Source: Clostridia bacterium (GTDB lineage: Bacteria > Bacillota > Clostridia > Oscillospirales > CAG-272). Taken from it: a stretch of DNA of 42,458 nucleotides. The notes beneath the pieces were generated by a model that saw only the letters and a list, made by a program, of their open reading frames with translations, was not told the DNA's origin and ran no database searches. Where the stretch lies: the NCBI GenBank assembly GCA_017472285.1, contig JAFUQQ010000010.1, forward strand, positions 1 through 42,458. Direction: 5' to 3'. Shown one piece after another: positions 23,647 through 32,397 of this stretch. Numbering within the stretch: position 1 is the first letter of the stretch; every line of letters starts with the position of its first letter. Position numbers and translations under genes: made by a program.

Positions 23647-25428
23647 ATGAAAAAAATGTTATTGTTCTTTCTCCTTTGTACGCTGATCTTCGTTTCTTGC
23701 GGAAAAAAGGAGAATTATACCCCCGATTTCACGCTTGCCGAGGGTTATACGCTGAAAGATGAACGTATTACCGCGACGGTGATCGGTGCGGGGGATTTAC
23801 CTTTGTCATCCTTTCTGATGACGAAAGAAAAAGTGACGGTCTTTGCGGATTCCACAGGCGACCGTTACGTACAGGGTCTTGACGCTTCGGTTCCGCTCAA
23901 AGCGGGAGAAAATCATATGGTTCTGCGTTTTTCAAACGGAACGTATGAAAGGGAATACAATTTAGATATCACTTGTATCACGCTCCGTTCATTTTCCGTT
24001 ACGGTCACGGATCCCGATAAGACGTATCATATCGGCGAACGTTTTGATCGGAATACCATTCGTGTGGTCGGTATCACGCAAGACGGAAAAGAGATCGAGA
24101 TCACGCAATATGAGCCCGAATATGAATTTTCTTCGCTCGGGAAAAGCACCATCGGTATTGAGCTTGACGGTCATTATGAAAGCTTTTCCGTCATGGTGAC
24201 GGAAGAATACCGTCCTGTGCTGGATGCAAACGGTTATGCGGACGGTATTCATTATGAGATGAGTGAAACGGAAGCCACGCTTCTGAATGCTTCGGAAACG
24301 GAAGGATTTTTTGCCGTACCGTCCGTTGTGACCCTAAACGCCAAAGAATATCCCGTGACAGCCATCGCGCCTCTTGCCTTCGAAGGTACGGAGATCACGA
24401 GCATACAGATACCCGATACGGTCCATCGTATTGGTGATGAAGCTTTTTCGGGATGTCGTACGCTAACATGGGTGGAAATGCCCGAATCGATGAAGGAAAT
24501 CGGGAAACATTGCTTTGCCGATTGTATTTCATTGATGTCGATTGCGATTCCCGATGGAATCGTTGTGATCGGTGACGGGACGTTTCGCGGTTGTGAAGCC
24601 TTGACACGTGTGGTTTTGCCGAAATCGTTGACGACGATCGGTGAACGTGCCTTTTTCGGTTGTAAATCATTGGAAACGATCAAATTTCCGAATGAACTTT
24701 CCGTGATTGAAGCATCCGCTTTTGAAAATTGCAAGTCACTTTCATCCGTCATTGCACAAACCTTGCAAAATCTGGGGAATCGCGCCTTTTTCGGTTGCGA
24801 TGCGCTGACGGTTTTTGCTGCGGGCGATATTGAAAATATCGGCACGGATATTTTTCCTGAAAATACCAAACTGACTGTTTATATGCGCGCTGGCAGTATG
24901 CTTTTGATGGAAGCGGACAAGATCGGTGCAGATACCGTTTTCATGAAAAACGGGGAATATCACGTCGTTTCTTTGCCGATCGAATTTCCGATCGAATCGG
25001 ATTATCCTTATCATGAAACGCTGATTTTGCGTTTGCAAGACGGCAGAATGAAAGAACTTTCGGATTATACGGTGTCTTATCCGAAAGATGCTTGCGGATA
25101 TCTGGAAGCTGTGATCGAAGCGGAAGATTTTTCGTATACGTTTACGGTTTTTATCGTTTATACGGAAGATATTGCTTTGGATACCGATACGCGCGGTGTC
25201 CGTTATGAATTGGATACCATGACGAGAAGGGCCACGCTTGTTTGCGCGCCTGTATGGGTCAGAAAAAGTGATATCTATGAGCCTGAACAGGAAGGTCTTT
25301 TCCTTGTGCCGACAACGCTTTGGCGCGAGGATGGGATGTACGTGGTAACGGATATTGCGGAGGGTGCTTTTGATGAAGCGCAAAACGTACAAAATATTTT
25401 TATTCCTCGCTTGACGGAAGATTCCTGA
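23647..25428 (+). CDS. BspA-like leucine-rich repeat lipoprotein
   Basis: The 593-residue exported protein has a lipobox IFVSC (Cys 18). Residues 110-185 look like a bacterial Ig-like fold (SVTVTDPDKTYHIGERF). From about 215 to 400 there are about six BspA-type repeats of about 23 residues, each with a pattern like I-x-I-P-x-x-V-x-x-I-G-x-x-A-F-x-G-C. A C-terminal region (410-593) has more beta-rich sequence. Such proteins often bind host or dietary polymers on the surface. It starts 11 bases after cwlD, with AAGGACG as a weak ribosome site, and may share its transcript. Confidence 0.85.
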   Translation: MKKMLLFFLLCTLIFVSCGKKENYTPDFTLAEGYTLKDERITATVIGAGDLPLSSFLMTKEKVTVFADSTGDRYVQGLDASVPLKAGENHMVLRFSNGTYEREYNLDITCITLRSFSVTVTDPDKTYHIGERFDRNTIRVVGITQDGKEIEITQYEPEYEFSSLGKSTIGIELDGHYESFSVMVTEEYRPVLDANGYADGIHYEMSETEATLLNASETEGFFAVPSVVTLNAKEYPVTAIAPLAFEGTEITSIQIPDTVHRIGDEAFSGCRTLTWVEMPESMKEIGKHCFADCISLMSIAIPDGIVVIGDGTFRGCEALTRVVLPKSLTTIGERAFFGCKSLETIKFPNELSVIEASAFENCKSLSSVIAQTLQNLGNRAFFGCDALTVFAAGDIENIGTDIFPENTKLTVYMRAGSMLLMEADKIGADTVFMKNGEYHVVSLPIEFPIESDYPYHETLILRLQDGRMKELSDYTVSYPKDACGYLEAVIEAEDFSYTFTVFIVYTEDIALDTDTRGVRYELDTMTRRATLVCAPVWVRKSDIYEPEQEGLFLVPTTLWREDGMYVVTDIAEGAFDEAQNVQNIFIPRLTEDS

Positions 25429-25465
25429 TTTTTATTAAAATTATTTCACATAAAGGAGTTATCAT

Positions 25466-26086
25466 ATGAAAATTTTACTCATCAACGGCAGTCCGAATGA
25501 ATTTGGCTGTACCTACACCGCGCTTGCGGAAGCACAGAAAGTATTTGAACAGAACGGCATTGAAACGGAGATCGTTTATCTCGGCAAAAAGCCTGTGGCG
25601 GGCTGTATTGCTTGCGGACTTTGCCGTAAAACAGGTCTTTGTGCTTTCGATGACAAAGTGAATGATATTATTGATGAAATCGATGATATTGACGGTATCA
25701 TTGTCGGTTCTCCCGTTTATTATGCTGGCATTTCGGGACAGATCACGTCTTTTCTTGACAGACTTTTCTATGCGGCAGGTGGTAAGATGAAGGGCAAACC
25801 TGCGGCATCAATCGTTTCTTGCAGACGCGGCGGTGCTTCTGCGGCATTTGAGATCATCAATAAATATTTTATGATGAATAATATGCCCGTTGTAACCTCG
25901 CAATATTGGAATCAGGTGCATGGCAATACCCCCGATGAAGTCCGCAAAGATGAAGAAGGTTTACAGACCGTCCGTGTTCTTGCACAGAATATGATCTGGC
26001 TTCTGCGCTGTATCGAAGCTGGCAAAAATGCGGGTGTTGCATATCCCGAATATGAACCGAAGGTCAGAACGAATTTTATTCGTTGA
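25466..26086 (+). CDS. Flavodoxin-like NAD(P)H-dependent FMN reductase
   Basis: The 206-residue protein has the FMN phosphate loop LLINGSPNEFGCTYTAL at the N-terminus and the aromatic flavin-binding stretch GSPVYYAGISGQITSFLDR near residue 75-93. A CxxCxxxxxC cluster (GCIACGLCRKTGLC near 46-60) is typical of the iron-sulfur flavoprotein/multimeric flavodoxin group. It probably transfers electrons to an unknown acceptor. AAAGGAG lies eight bases before the ATG. Confidence 0.88.
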   Translation: MKILLINGSPNEFGCTYTALAEAQKVFEQNGIETEIVYLGKKPVAGCIACGLCRKTGLCAFDDKVNDIIDEIDDIDGIIVGSPVYYAGISGQITSFLDRLFYAAGGKMKGKPAASIVSCRRGGASAAFEIINKYFMMNNMPVVTSQYWNQVHGNTPDEVRKDEEGLQTVRVLAQNMIWLLRCIEAGKNAGVAYPEYEPKVRTNFIR

Positions 26087-26111
26087 TATGCGCGCAAAAT
26101 CAACGGTCGTG

Positions 26112-26140
26112 TGGTAGGGGAGGGGCTTGCTCCTCCCGAA
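26112..26140 (+). repeat. REP-like palindrome (family B)
   Basis: TAGGGGAGGGG-CTTGC-TCCTCCCG forms a compact hairpin with a G/C-rich stem. It shares the TAGGGGAGGGG edge with the longer copy at 30389-30426. It sits between two genes in the same direction, before a tract AAAATTTTGAAAAAAATTTT that could also be hairpin-like. Confidence 0.6.
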
Positions 26141-26187
26141 AAAATTTTGAAAAAAATTTTTTTCAAAAAGGAGATTAAAACGTCAAT

Positions 26188-27615
26188 ATGAAAAAACCAA
26201 GAACCGTTTACGTATGCTCTGAATGTGATTATCAAAGCGCGAAATGGATGGGAAAATGTCCGCAATGCGGCAATTGGAATACATTTTCCGAAGAAACTTA
26301 TGAAGAAACACCTGCGGAAAAGGCATCCACACCCGCCGCGCGCCGCCATACGATGCTTGCCCGAACAGCAAGTGACAGTGAACCGAGATTACTGACAAGT
26401 GAAGAACTTCCCGATTATTTCCGCCGCACGACAGGTATCGGAGAATTTGACCGCGTACTTGGCGGAGGACTTGTGGAAGGCTCCGTGGTACTCCTTTCGG
26501 GTGAACCGGGTATCGGTAAATCCACGCTTCTTTTGCAAATTTGTGCAAGTCTTGCGGAAGACCGCACGGTGCTTTACGTTTCGGGTGAAGAATCCGTTTC
26601 GCAAATTTCCATGCGCGCAAAGAGATTGGGACTCAAAAGCGGCAAACTTTACGTTCTGACGGAAACCAACGTCGAAAAGATATTGAAGCAGATGGACAAG
26701 CTCCATCCCGATATTTTAATTGTGGACTCGATCCAGACGATGTATCATAACGAAAGCAATACCGTTCCCGGAAGTGTGACACAGATCAGGGAATGTGCGG
26801 GTGTTTTCATCGGCAAGGCAAAGACGGAAAATACAGCCGTTATCCTTGTCGGACACGTCAATAAAGAGGGCAGTATTGCGGGACCAAAAGTGCTGGAACA
26901 TATGGTGGATACGGTGCTTTATTTTGAGGGGGAAAGCCGTCAGAATTGCCGTGTCATCCGCGCGATCAAGAACCGTTTCGGCTCGACCAATGAGCTTGGT
27001 GTCTTTGAAATGACGGAAAAAGGTTTACAGGAAGTGGAAAGTCCCTCGGAAATGCTTCTTGCTGACCGTCCGCAAGGGGTTTCGGGCAACTGTGCCGTTT
27101 GTGTCATTGAGGGTACACGACCTATCATTGCGGAAATTCAATCCCTTGCCACGACAACGGTTTTTCCGTCGCCGAAACGTATGTCCACAGGTATTGACTA
27201 TAACCGTGTGTATCTGATTCTTGCGGTATTGGAAAAGCGTCTGGGGCTTCGTTTTTCGTCCTCTGACGTATATGTGAACGTCATTGGCGGTATTAAAATT
27301 GAAGAAACGGCATCCGATGCGGGTATGGCTTGTGCGATGATCTCCAGCCTTCGTGATATTCCGCTTCCCGATGATCTGCTTTGTATCGGTGAGATCGGTC
27401 TTTCGGGGGAAGTCCGTGCGGTTTCCCGTATTGAACAGCGTGTGCGCGAGGGTGAACGGCTTGGTTTTAAAAGAATTGCCGTTCCGAGCCGTAATCTGAA
27501 TAAAACGGATATCCGTGTATCCAAAGATACGACGTTGATTCCCGTGAAAACGGTATTTGACCTGTTACCTCTTTTGAGAAAACCTGACAATAAACCCAAA
27601 GGAGAAAGCGTATGA
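26188..27615 (+). CDS. radA: DNA repair protein RadA
   Basis: RadA is a RecA-like helicase that drives branch migration in recombination. The 475-residue protein has the C4 zinc finger (CSECDYQSAKWMGKCPQC), Walker A GEPGIGKSTLL near residue 110, the RadA-specific KNRFG near 268, and a C-terminal Lon-type domain (SSDVYVNVIGGIKI, DAGMACAMISS, GEIGLSGEVRAVS). AAAAGGAG lies about 12 bases upstream of the ATG. The next gene starts at its stop with a four-base overlap. Confidence 0.96.
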   Translation: MKKPRTVYVCSECDYQSAKWMGKCPQCGNWNTFSEETYEETPAEKASTPAARRHTMLARTASDSEPRLLTSEELPDYFRRTTGIGEFDRVLGGGLVEGSVVLLSGEPGIGKSTLLLQICASLAEDRTVLYVSGEESVSQISMRAKRLGLKSGKLYVLTETNVEKILKQMDKLHPDILIVDSIQTMYHNESNTVPGSVTQIRECAGVFIGKAKTENTAVILVGHVNKEGSIAGPKVLEHMVDTVLYFEGESRQNCRVIRAIKNRFGSTNELGVFEMTEKGLQEVESPSEMLLADRPQGVSGNCAVCVIEGTRPIIAEIQSLATTTVFPSPKRMSTGIDYNRVYLILAVLEKRLGLRFSSSDVYVNVIGGIKIEETASDAGMACAMISSLRDIPLPDDLLCIGEIGLSGEVRAVSRIEQRVREGERLGFKRIAVPSRNLNKTDIRVSKDTTLIPVKTVFDLLPLLRKPDNKPKGESV

Positions 27616-28679
27616 TCTCTTTTCTTGCGAAAGTTTATCCGTTTATTTTACTTGCGATCTGTATCCTTGCCGTCCCGCTTTCTGCACGTATTAAGAAAAG
27701 TGAAGAAGAACAGAAAAATACGGTTCGTCTGATGCGTCTGCCGATATTCATCGGTGTCGGTACGGGCATATTCATGGCTGTCGTTCTGATGCTGATTGCT
27801 TTTTTTGATGTGGGAGCGGGGGTATATATTGCTTTTGCCGTATTTTCTTTGTTGCCGTTGTTCCTGATTTCTTCTTTTTTTACGTTTCATATTGAATATG
27901 ATAAAGATGGCTTCACACATCGCAATGCACTTGGTATCAAGCGTCGTTATCGTTATACCGACGTAACGGGAATTTCAGGTGGACACGGCGATATCACGAT
28001 CTATGCCAACGGGCATCATATTCGTATCGATGCATTGGCGGACAGACATAATTTTATTGCCTTTGTGAAAAAGCAATACCGTAAAAATAACCAAGGTAAT
28101 GCTTTGCCGAAAAAGAAACCGAAAACGGACATTTTCAATGGAAACGTACATAATCCCGGAGAATTTATTTTTGTTTATGCTTTGATGTACGTATTTCTGA
28201 TCGGTATGTTTATCTTTGTTTTTGTCGTATCGCAACCGACCAAAGTAGAGGATTTGACGTATCAGACTGTAAGTTTTGACCGATACGTCATTGAAAAGGA
28301 CGAACATTCGGACGATCTTTGCCTATATGCAGGCGATATAGAATATCGAATGAATTCTTATGAAAATTATTTGAAAAACGCAAATCATCTTCTTTCGCTT
28401 TGCAACGGAAAGACCGTTTTTGAAGTTGGTGTGACGGGCGACAAGACTTGCTATCACATTGAAATGCTTGCCACGAAGGACGGTGTTCCATATCTGACAT
28501 TGGAGGAAACGAATCGCATAGAAAAAGAGTCGATGCTTGGGATCATTCTTATTTTCGGTGTGATTTTTGTGATTTGGACGGCGGTGGTTGTCCTTTCCGT
28601 CATCATCGGCAGAAATCCCAGAAAATATCCCAAATGGCTCGTTCATGCATTTTTTAAACCGAGTTATATCAACCGATAA
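27612..28679 (+). CDS. Hypothetical membrane protein with PH-like domain
   Basis: The 355-residue protein has membrane segments near residues 5-22, 42-65, 70-92, 190-212 and 308-332. Between segments 3 and 4, residues 95-165 form a beta-rich stretch (HIEYDKDGFTHRNALGIKRR, then ITIYANGHHIRID) like the PH-type domains in some Firmicutes membrane proteins. A second soluble domain lies at 215-300. AAGGAG lies five to six bases upstream of its ATG, inside radA, and it is translationally coupled to it (ATGA). No function can be assigned. Confidence 0.72.
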   Translation: MISFLAKVYPFILLAICILAVPLSARIKKSEEEQKNTVRLMRLPIFIGVGTGIFMAVVLMLIAFFDVGAGVYIAFAVFSLLPLFLISSFFTFHIEYDKDGFTHRNALGIKRRYRYTDVTGISGGHGDITIYANGHHIRIDALADRHNFIAFVKKQYRKNNQGNALPKKKPKTDIFNGNVHNPGEFIFVYALMYVFLIGMFIFVFVVSQPTKVEDLTYQTVSFDRYVIEKDEHSDDLCLYAGDIEYRMNSYENYLKNANHLLSLCNGKTVFEVGVTGDKTCYHIEMLATKDGVPYLTLEETNRIEKESMLGIILIFGVIFVIWTAVVVLSVIIGRNPRKYPKWLVHAFFKPSYINR

Positions 28680-28722
28680 ATACGAAATGCAATGTTATTT
28701 AGCAAAAATAGAAGCATAACGA

Positions 28723-28752
28723 AAAAGGCTGACCGAAGTCAGCCTTTTGTTT
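28723..28752 (+). terminator. Terminator after the radA operon
   Basis: AAAAGGCTGAC pairs with GTCAGCCTTTT around CGAA, followed by GTTTTG. Confidence 0.9.
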
Positions 28753-28814
28753 TGCACAGTTTTTCCGTTACCGCATAGGATAAGATTGACCAAGAATATC
28801 AAGGAGAGATGATT

Positions 28815-29378
28815 ATGGCAATCAAGATATTTATAGATCAGGGACATAATCCCATGAATCCGAATGCGGGCGCAGAAGGAAACGGTTATCGGGAACAGGA
28901 TCTTGTGTATCCGATCGGACGTGCGCTTGCGGCATTGCTGAATGCCAATCCGAATTTTGAAGCAAGAACGTCACGCAACAGTCCCGATGAGATTTTAGGT
29001 ACGAGTACCGCAACGAGCCTTGCCGCCCGTGTCAATGCCGCAAACAGTTGGAATGCGGATGCTTTCATCAGTTTACACGCAAATGCTTCGGATATCGTAA
29101 CGGCATCGGGCAGTGAAGCCTTCGTTTACAGTCTGACATCCACGGCAGCACCGCTTGCGGAAGACATTCTGATCGGTCTTTCCGATGCGACGGGACTTGC
29201 AAACCGAGGTGTTTTCCCCCGTCCGACATTATACGTTCTCAGAAGAACACAAATGCCCGCGCTGCTTTTAGAGATCGGTTTCATTACCAACAGCAATGAT
29301 GCGCGGTTGATGGCAGAAAACCCGAATCTGATCGCACGGGGCATTTATAACGGTATTTTACGTTACTATGGATTTTAA
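28815..29378 (+). CDS. N-acetylmuramoyl-L-alanine amidase (family 3), no signal peptide
   Basis: The 187-residue protein is just an amidase_3 catalytic domain: IDQGHNPMNPNAG with the first zinc His, GYREQDL with Glu, SLHANAS with the second His, and LLEIGFITNSND with the catalytic Glu. It has no signal peptide or wall-binding module. Start ATG 28815 is eight bases after AAGGAG (an ATG at 28809 is too close). It may act in the mother cell or forespore, or leave by lysis or an unknown route. Its end overlaps the PAP2 gene on the other strand by 21 bases. Confidence 0.86.
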   Translation: MAIKIFIDQGHNPMNPNAGAEGNGYREQDLVYPIGRALAALLNANPNFEARTSRNSPDEILGTSTATSLAARVNAANSWNADAFISLHANASDIVTASGSEAFVYSLTSTAAPLAEDILIGLSDATGLANRGVFPRPTLYVLRRTQMPALLLEIGFITNSNDARLMAENPNLIARGIYNGILRYYGF

Positions 29379-30281
29379 GGTATCAAAGATTTTACCGATG
29401 ACTTTGGTATCAAAACCGGACATTGCAAGATCATAGCTTTTTTTGACAGTTTCCGTGATTCCGAATGCAATCAGGAAGCCGAAGATGATATCCGATAAGA
29501 AATGTGCGCCTGCGGCAAGTCTGGAAAACGCCATCAATGCGACAAAACCGAAACAGACCGCTGTCAATGCGGGACGGAATTTTTCACCTTTGCCGTAAAG
29601 CCACATCGGAAGCATCATCATCAGCGTTGCGTGTGCGGTATGACCGGACGGGAAAGAATGTGAACCCGAAAAGAAATTCGGATGATACCAAGGCGTATAA
29701 TCTTCCAAGGAGTTCATATCCACAAGTTCCCGAAGCCGTACACGTCCCCACAACGTTTTGATGGTGCAGACGGACATCAGAACGGCAAAGGATGCCGCAA
29801 GGGTGTATGCCGCGGGCAAAAAGAGATTCTTTTTTGCCTTTTCGGGTATTTTTCCGACAAGCAGATAAATACAAGCGGCAATTACAAACGCCAATGCCGC
29901 GATCAGTGCCGCGGAAAGTGCGCCGGGAAGCGTAAAATGCATATATTCCATCGTTTTGGACGTAGCATAAGCCATGAGTGCCGTAGCGGGAACGAAAGTT
30001 GTGAGCTTGATCCTACTTGCTCTTTCGGGATAACGCTTTGCGCCTTCCTGTCCCACGATCAAAACGGAAGTTGCCGCAAGAAGTGATGGTGCCCATTCCC
30101 CGATGATCTCTAAAAGGGACGCAAATTTCGGTACGGAAAGCGTAAAGATATTTTCTTGCTGTGAAAGACCCGAAAGGGCAGAAGATATGGCAAGATCAAA
30201 ACGCGAAGCAAGTGTGATACCCGTTGCGAACATCGCGGATGCGCCGAGCTTGATCGTAGTCTTTTTTGTTTGTGGCTTCAT
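29358..30281 (-). CDS. PAP2-family phosphatase
   Basis: The 307-residue protein has about seven to eight membrane segments and the three phosphatase motifs: KTLWGRVRLRE (variant of KxxxxxxRP), SFPSGHTAH and SRLAAGAHFLSDIIFG. Members hydrolyse phosphatidic acid, undecaprenyl pyrophosphate or related lipids outside the membrane. Motif 1 has R-L in place of R-P, a modest change. The start ATG 30281 is preceded by AAAGGACGG about 11 bases upstream; a longer ORF of 450 codons in this frame reads through repeat sequence and is not used. Confidence 0.85.
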   Translation of the reverse strand: MKPQTKKTTIKLGASAMFATGITLASRFDLAISSALSGLSQQENIFTLSVPKFASLLEIIGEWAPSLLAATSVLIVGQEGAKRYPERASRIKLTTFVPATALMAYATSKTMEYMHFTLPGALSAALIAALAFVIAACIYLLVGKIPEKAKKNLFLPAAYTLAASFAVLMSVCTIKTLWGRVRLRELVDMNSLEDYTPWYHPNFFSGSHSFPSGHTAHATLMMMLPMWLYGKGEKFRPALTAVCFGFVALMAFSRLAAGAHFLSDIIFGFLIAFGITETVKKSYDLAMSGFDTKVIGKIFDTLKSIVT

Positions 30282-30298
30282 ATCTTTTTTCCGTCCTT

Positions 30299-30426
30299 TC
30301 CCACTTTTCTTTAGAAAAAGAAAAGTGGGGCAAAAGAAACCCTCTGTGGGTACCTCTGCCTCTTGTTTGAAGTAGATTTTTATTTTGTAGGGGAGGGGGT
30401 CACATCTATGGGGGTTTCCCCTCCCG
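30299..30426 (-). repeat. Composite repeat unit (family A hairpin + spacer + family B hairpin), copy 1
   Basis: On the plus strand the unit begins with CCCACTTTTCTTT / AAAGAAAAGTGGG (30300-30329), then GGCAAAAGAAACC, CTCTGTGGG, CCTCTG, a spacer with TTTTTATTTTGTAGG, and ends in the GGGGAGGGG...CCCCTCCCG palindrome. The reverse complement matches 37350-37458 over its whole length with about 10 to 20 percent mismatches and a few short gaps. It fills the gap between glcK and the PAP2 gene. Confidence 0.75.
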
Positions 30427-30465
30427 TCAAATTTTTGCTTTGATTCCGATGATATCGGAAATGGA

Positions 30466-31431
30466 TCAATGTGTGGTTGCGAAAGCCGCCGCGCCGATGA
30501 TACCTGCATCGTTACCGAGGGTAGCGATACGAAGATCGGTTTTGAGCGTATTATCCTTGGAATATGTTTCTTTGCAAACTTTTTCCTTGAGCGGAATGAG
30601 GAGGTTGTCGCCTTCGCCGGAAACACCGCCGCCGATGGTAAATACTTCGGGCTGGAAGATATTGATGAGGTTGGCAACACCGCAAGCGAGATAAGAGATA
30701 AAGGTATCAACGACTTCTGCGCCGGCTTTATCGCCTTTTTTCATTGCCGCGAAAGCAGTTTTGCCGCCGACACGGTTCACGTCGTTTTCGCACATTTCGC
30801 GCATGAGGGAATCGGGACATTCTTCAAATTTTTCTTTGGTGAGTTTAACGAGAGCAGTTGCGGAGCAATATGCTTCCAGACAGCCTTTTCTGCCGCAAGA
30901 ACACTGTCTGCCGTCTTTTTCAATAACCATATGACCGAGTTCCGCGCCGCCGTATGCACAACCCGTCAGAACGAGATCGCCGAGGATGACACCGCCGCCG
31001 ACACCTGTGCCGAGGGTAATCATAACGGAAGATTTCGCGCCTTTTGCCGCGCCGCCGACCGCTTCACCGAGAGCCGCGAGGTTTGCGTCGTTACCGATCT
31101 TGACCATTTCCTCGGGCATATTCATTTCTTTGGAAAAGAGTGCTACGAGCGGGAAATCAGAGAATTTGATGTTATTTGCGTATTCAACAACGCCCGTATC
31201 GGGATTGACCGTACCGGGAGATGCGATACCTGCGCCTGCGATATCATCCATCGTCAGACCGCAATCGGAAACGAGCTTTTTGCAAAGCTCTGCCATATCG
31301 TGAACGATCGCTTCAGGACCTCTCTGCGCCAGGGTGGGAACGGAGCCTTTTTTGATGATCTGATAGTTTTCGTCAACGATACCGACTGCAATATTCGTAC
31401 CGCCGAGATCTACGCCAATGCTGTACTTCAT
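30466..31431 (-). CDS. glcK: ROK-family glucokinase
   Basis: The 321-residue sugar kinase phosphorylates glucose (or a related hexose) with ATP. Motifs are GVDLGGTNIAVG (phosphate 1), GNDANLAALGE with the catalytic Asp near 105, GTGVGGGVI, the ROK zinc site CSCGRKGCLE near 175-184, and the Gly-rich GNDAGIIGAA near the C-terminus. The start ATG 31431 follows AAAGGA by eight bases; an in-frame upstream Met would add 12 residues before the family's usual MKYSIGVDLG. It has its own promoter and stands next to a repeat and the PAP2 gene. Confidence 0.93.
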   Translation of the reverse strand: MKYSIGVDLGGTNIAVGIVDENYQIIKKGSVPTLAQRGPEAIVHDMAELCKKLVSDCGLTMDDIAGAGIASPGTVNPDTGVVEYANNIKFSDFPLVALFSKEMNMPEEMVKIGNDANLAALGEAVGGAAKGAKSSVMITLGTGVGGGVILGDLVLTGCAYGGAELGHMVIEKDGRQCSCGRKGCLEAYCSATALVKLTKEKFEECPDSLMREMCENDVNRVGGKTAFAAMKKGDKAGAEVVDTFISYLACGVANLINIFQPEVFTIGGGVSGEGDNLLIPLKEKVCKETYSKDNTLKTDLRIATLGNDAGIIGAAAFATTH

Positions 31432-31502
31432 AGTTTTGTTTCCTTTCTGAAAATATATAAATATCAAATTTTGTTTTTTCGGGAAATGATTGATACATAT
31501 TC

Positions 31503-31531
31503 ATTATACTGTTTTTTTGAGTTGTTGTCAA
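31503..31531 (-). promoter_or_regulatory. Promoter of glcK
   Basis: On the minus strand TTGACA (31531-31526) and TATAAT (31508-31503) are perfect boxes 17 bases apart. Confidence 0.9.
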
Positions 31532-31636
31532 TATGAACGATTCGCTTTCAAAAATATTCTTCTGCAGATGATTGTTGGTTTTTGCGGTGATCTCATGAGA
31601 AAACTGATTTTTCAGAGGCGGCGTTTTGAAATAATC

Positions 31637-31665
31637 TTGACAAAAAGGGAAAATTGGTGCATAAT
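31637..31665 (+). promoter_or_regulatory. Promoter of the 31717 gene
   Basis: TTGACA (31637-31642) and CATAAT (31660-31665) are 17 bases apart, about 50 bases before the start codon. Confidence 0.8.
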
Positions 31666-31716
31666 AAATAATAGGTATATATAAAATTTTGAAACTTCCC
31701 TGAAAGGCTTGATTCC

Positions 31717-32358
31717 ATGATATTAAAACCCCATGATACGACTGTTGCGTATCGCTGTCCCGAATGCGGCTCTACGATTTTCAGTGTTGTCGGCGCGCTT
31801 GCTCTCTCGGGCGATATTATCAAACTCAAATGTACCTGCGGCTGTTCGGAGCTCGTAATGGCAAACGCAGGTGACGATAAGATCAGAATTACGATACCCT
31901 GTATTTTCTGTCCCTCTCCCCATCATTACGTGGTTTCCAGAAAGCTTTTGATGACCAGAGAGCTTTTCACGTTCCCTTGTGCCTATGCCGGTCTGGATAT
32001 TCTCTTTGTCGGCACGAAAGGCGAAGTCATGAAGGCTGTTGAGGTTTCGGATAAAGAACTGAACTCCCTGATCGATGAAACCGAACTTGCCGGTGTTCAC
32101 AAAGCGAACGAAGATGATCTTTTCGTTGACGAGCATCAGCGCGATATGGTGCTTTTCGTTCTTAGTGATCTTGCGGAAGAAGAACGTATTCATTGCGAAT
32201 GTGAAGATAAAGGCGATTATCTCGTTGAGATCACGGCAAACGGTGTTCGCATCTCCTGCAAGAAATGCGGCGCGGCACGAGATATTGCCTGTGTCGGCTC
32301 GACGATCGATACGCAGGCGATCCTTGATTGCACCGATCTCTATCTGCAAAAAGAATAA
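31717..32358 (+). CDS. Cysteine-rich zinc-ribbon protein of unknown function
   Basis: The 213-residue soluble protein has an N-terminal CPECGS near residue 14, then CTCGC near 39-43, a CIFC near 62-65, and toward the C-terminus CECED and CKKCGA near 160-184. The spacing suggests two to three zinc ribbons. Between them (residues 75-145) is an acidic helical region with DELNSLIDE-type sequence. I do not recognise the family; the pattern suggests a zinc-binding protein that may touch nucleic acid or protein. It is placed just before kdgK and could share its transcript (40 bases apart). Confidence 0.7.
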   Translation: MILKPHDTTVAYRCPECGSTIFSVVGALALSGDIIKLKCTCGCSELVMANAGDDKIRITIPCIFCPSPHHYVVSRKLLMTRELFTFPCAYAGLDILFVGTKGEVMKAVEVSDKELNSLIDETELAGVHKANEDDLFVDEHQRDMVLFVLSDLAEEERIHCECEDKGDYLVEITANGVRISCKKCGAARDIACVGSTIDTQAILDCTDLYLQKE

Positions 32359-32397
32359 AATTTTAAAATTTATATATTATATTGGAGGACACAAAAA

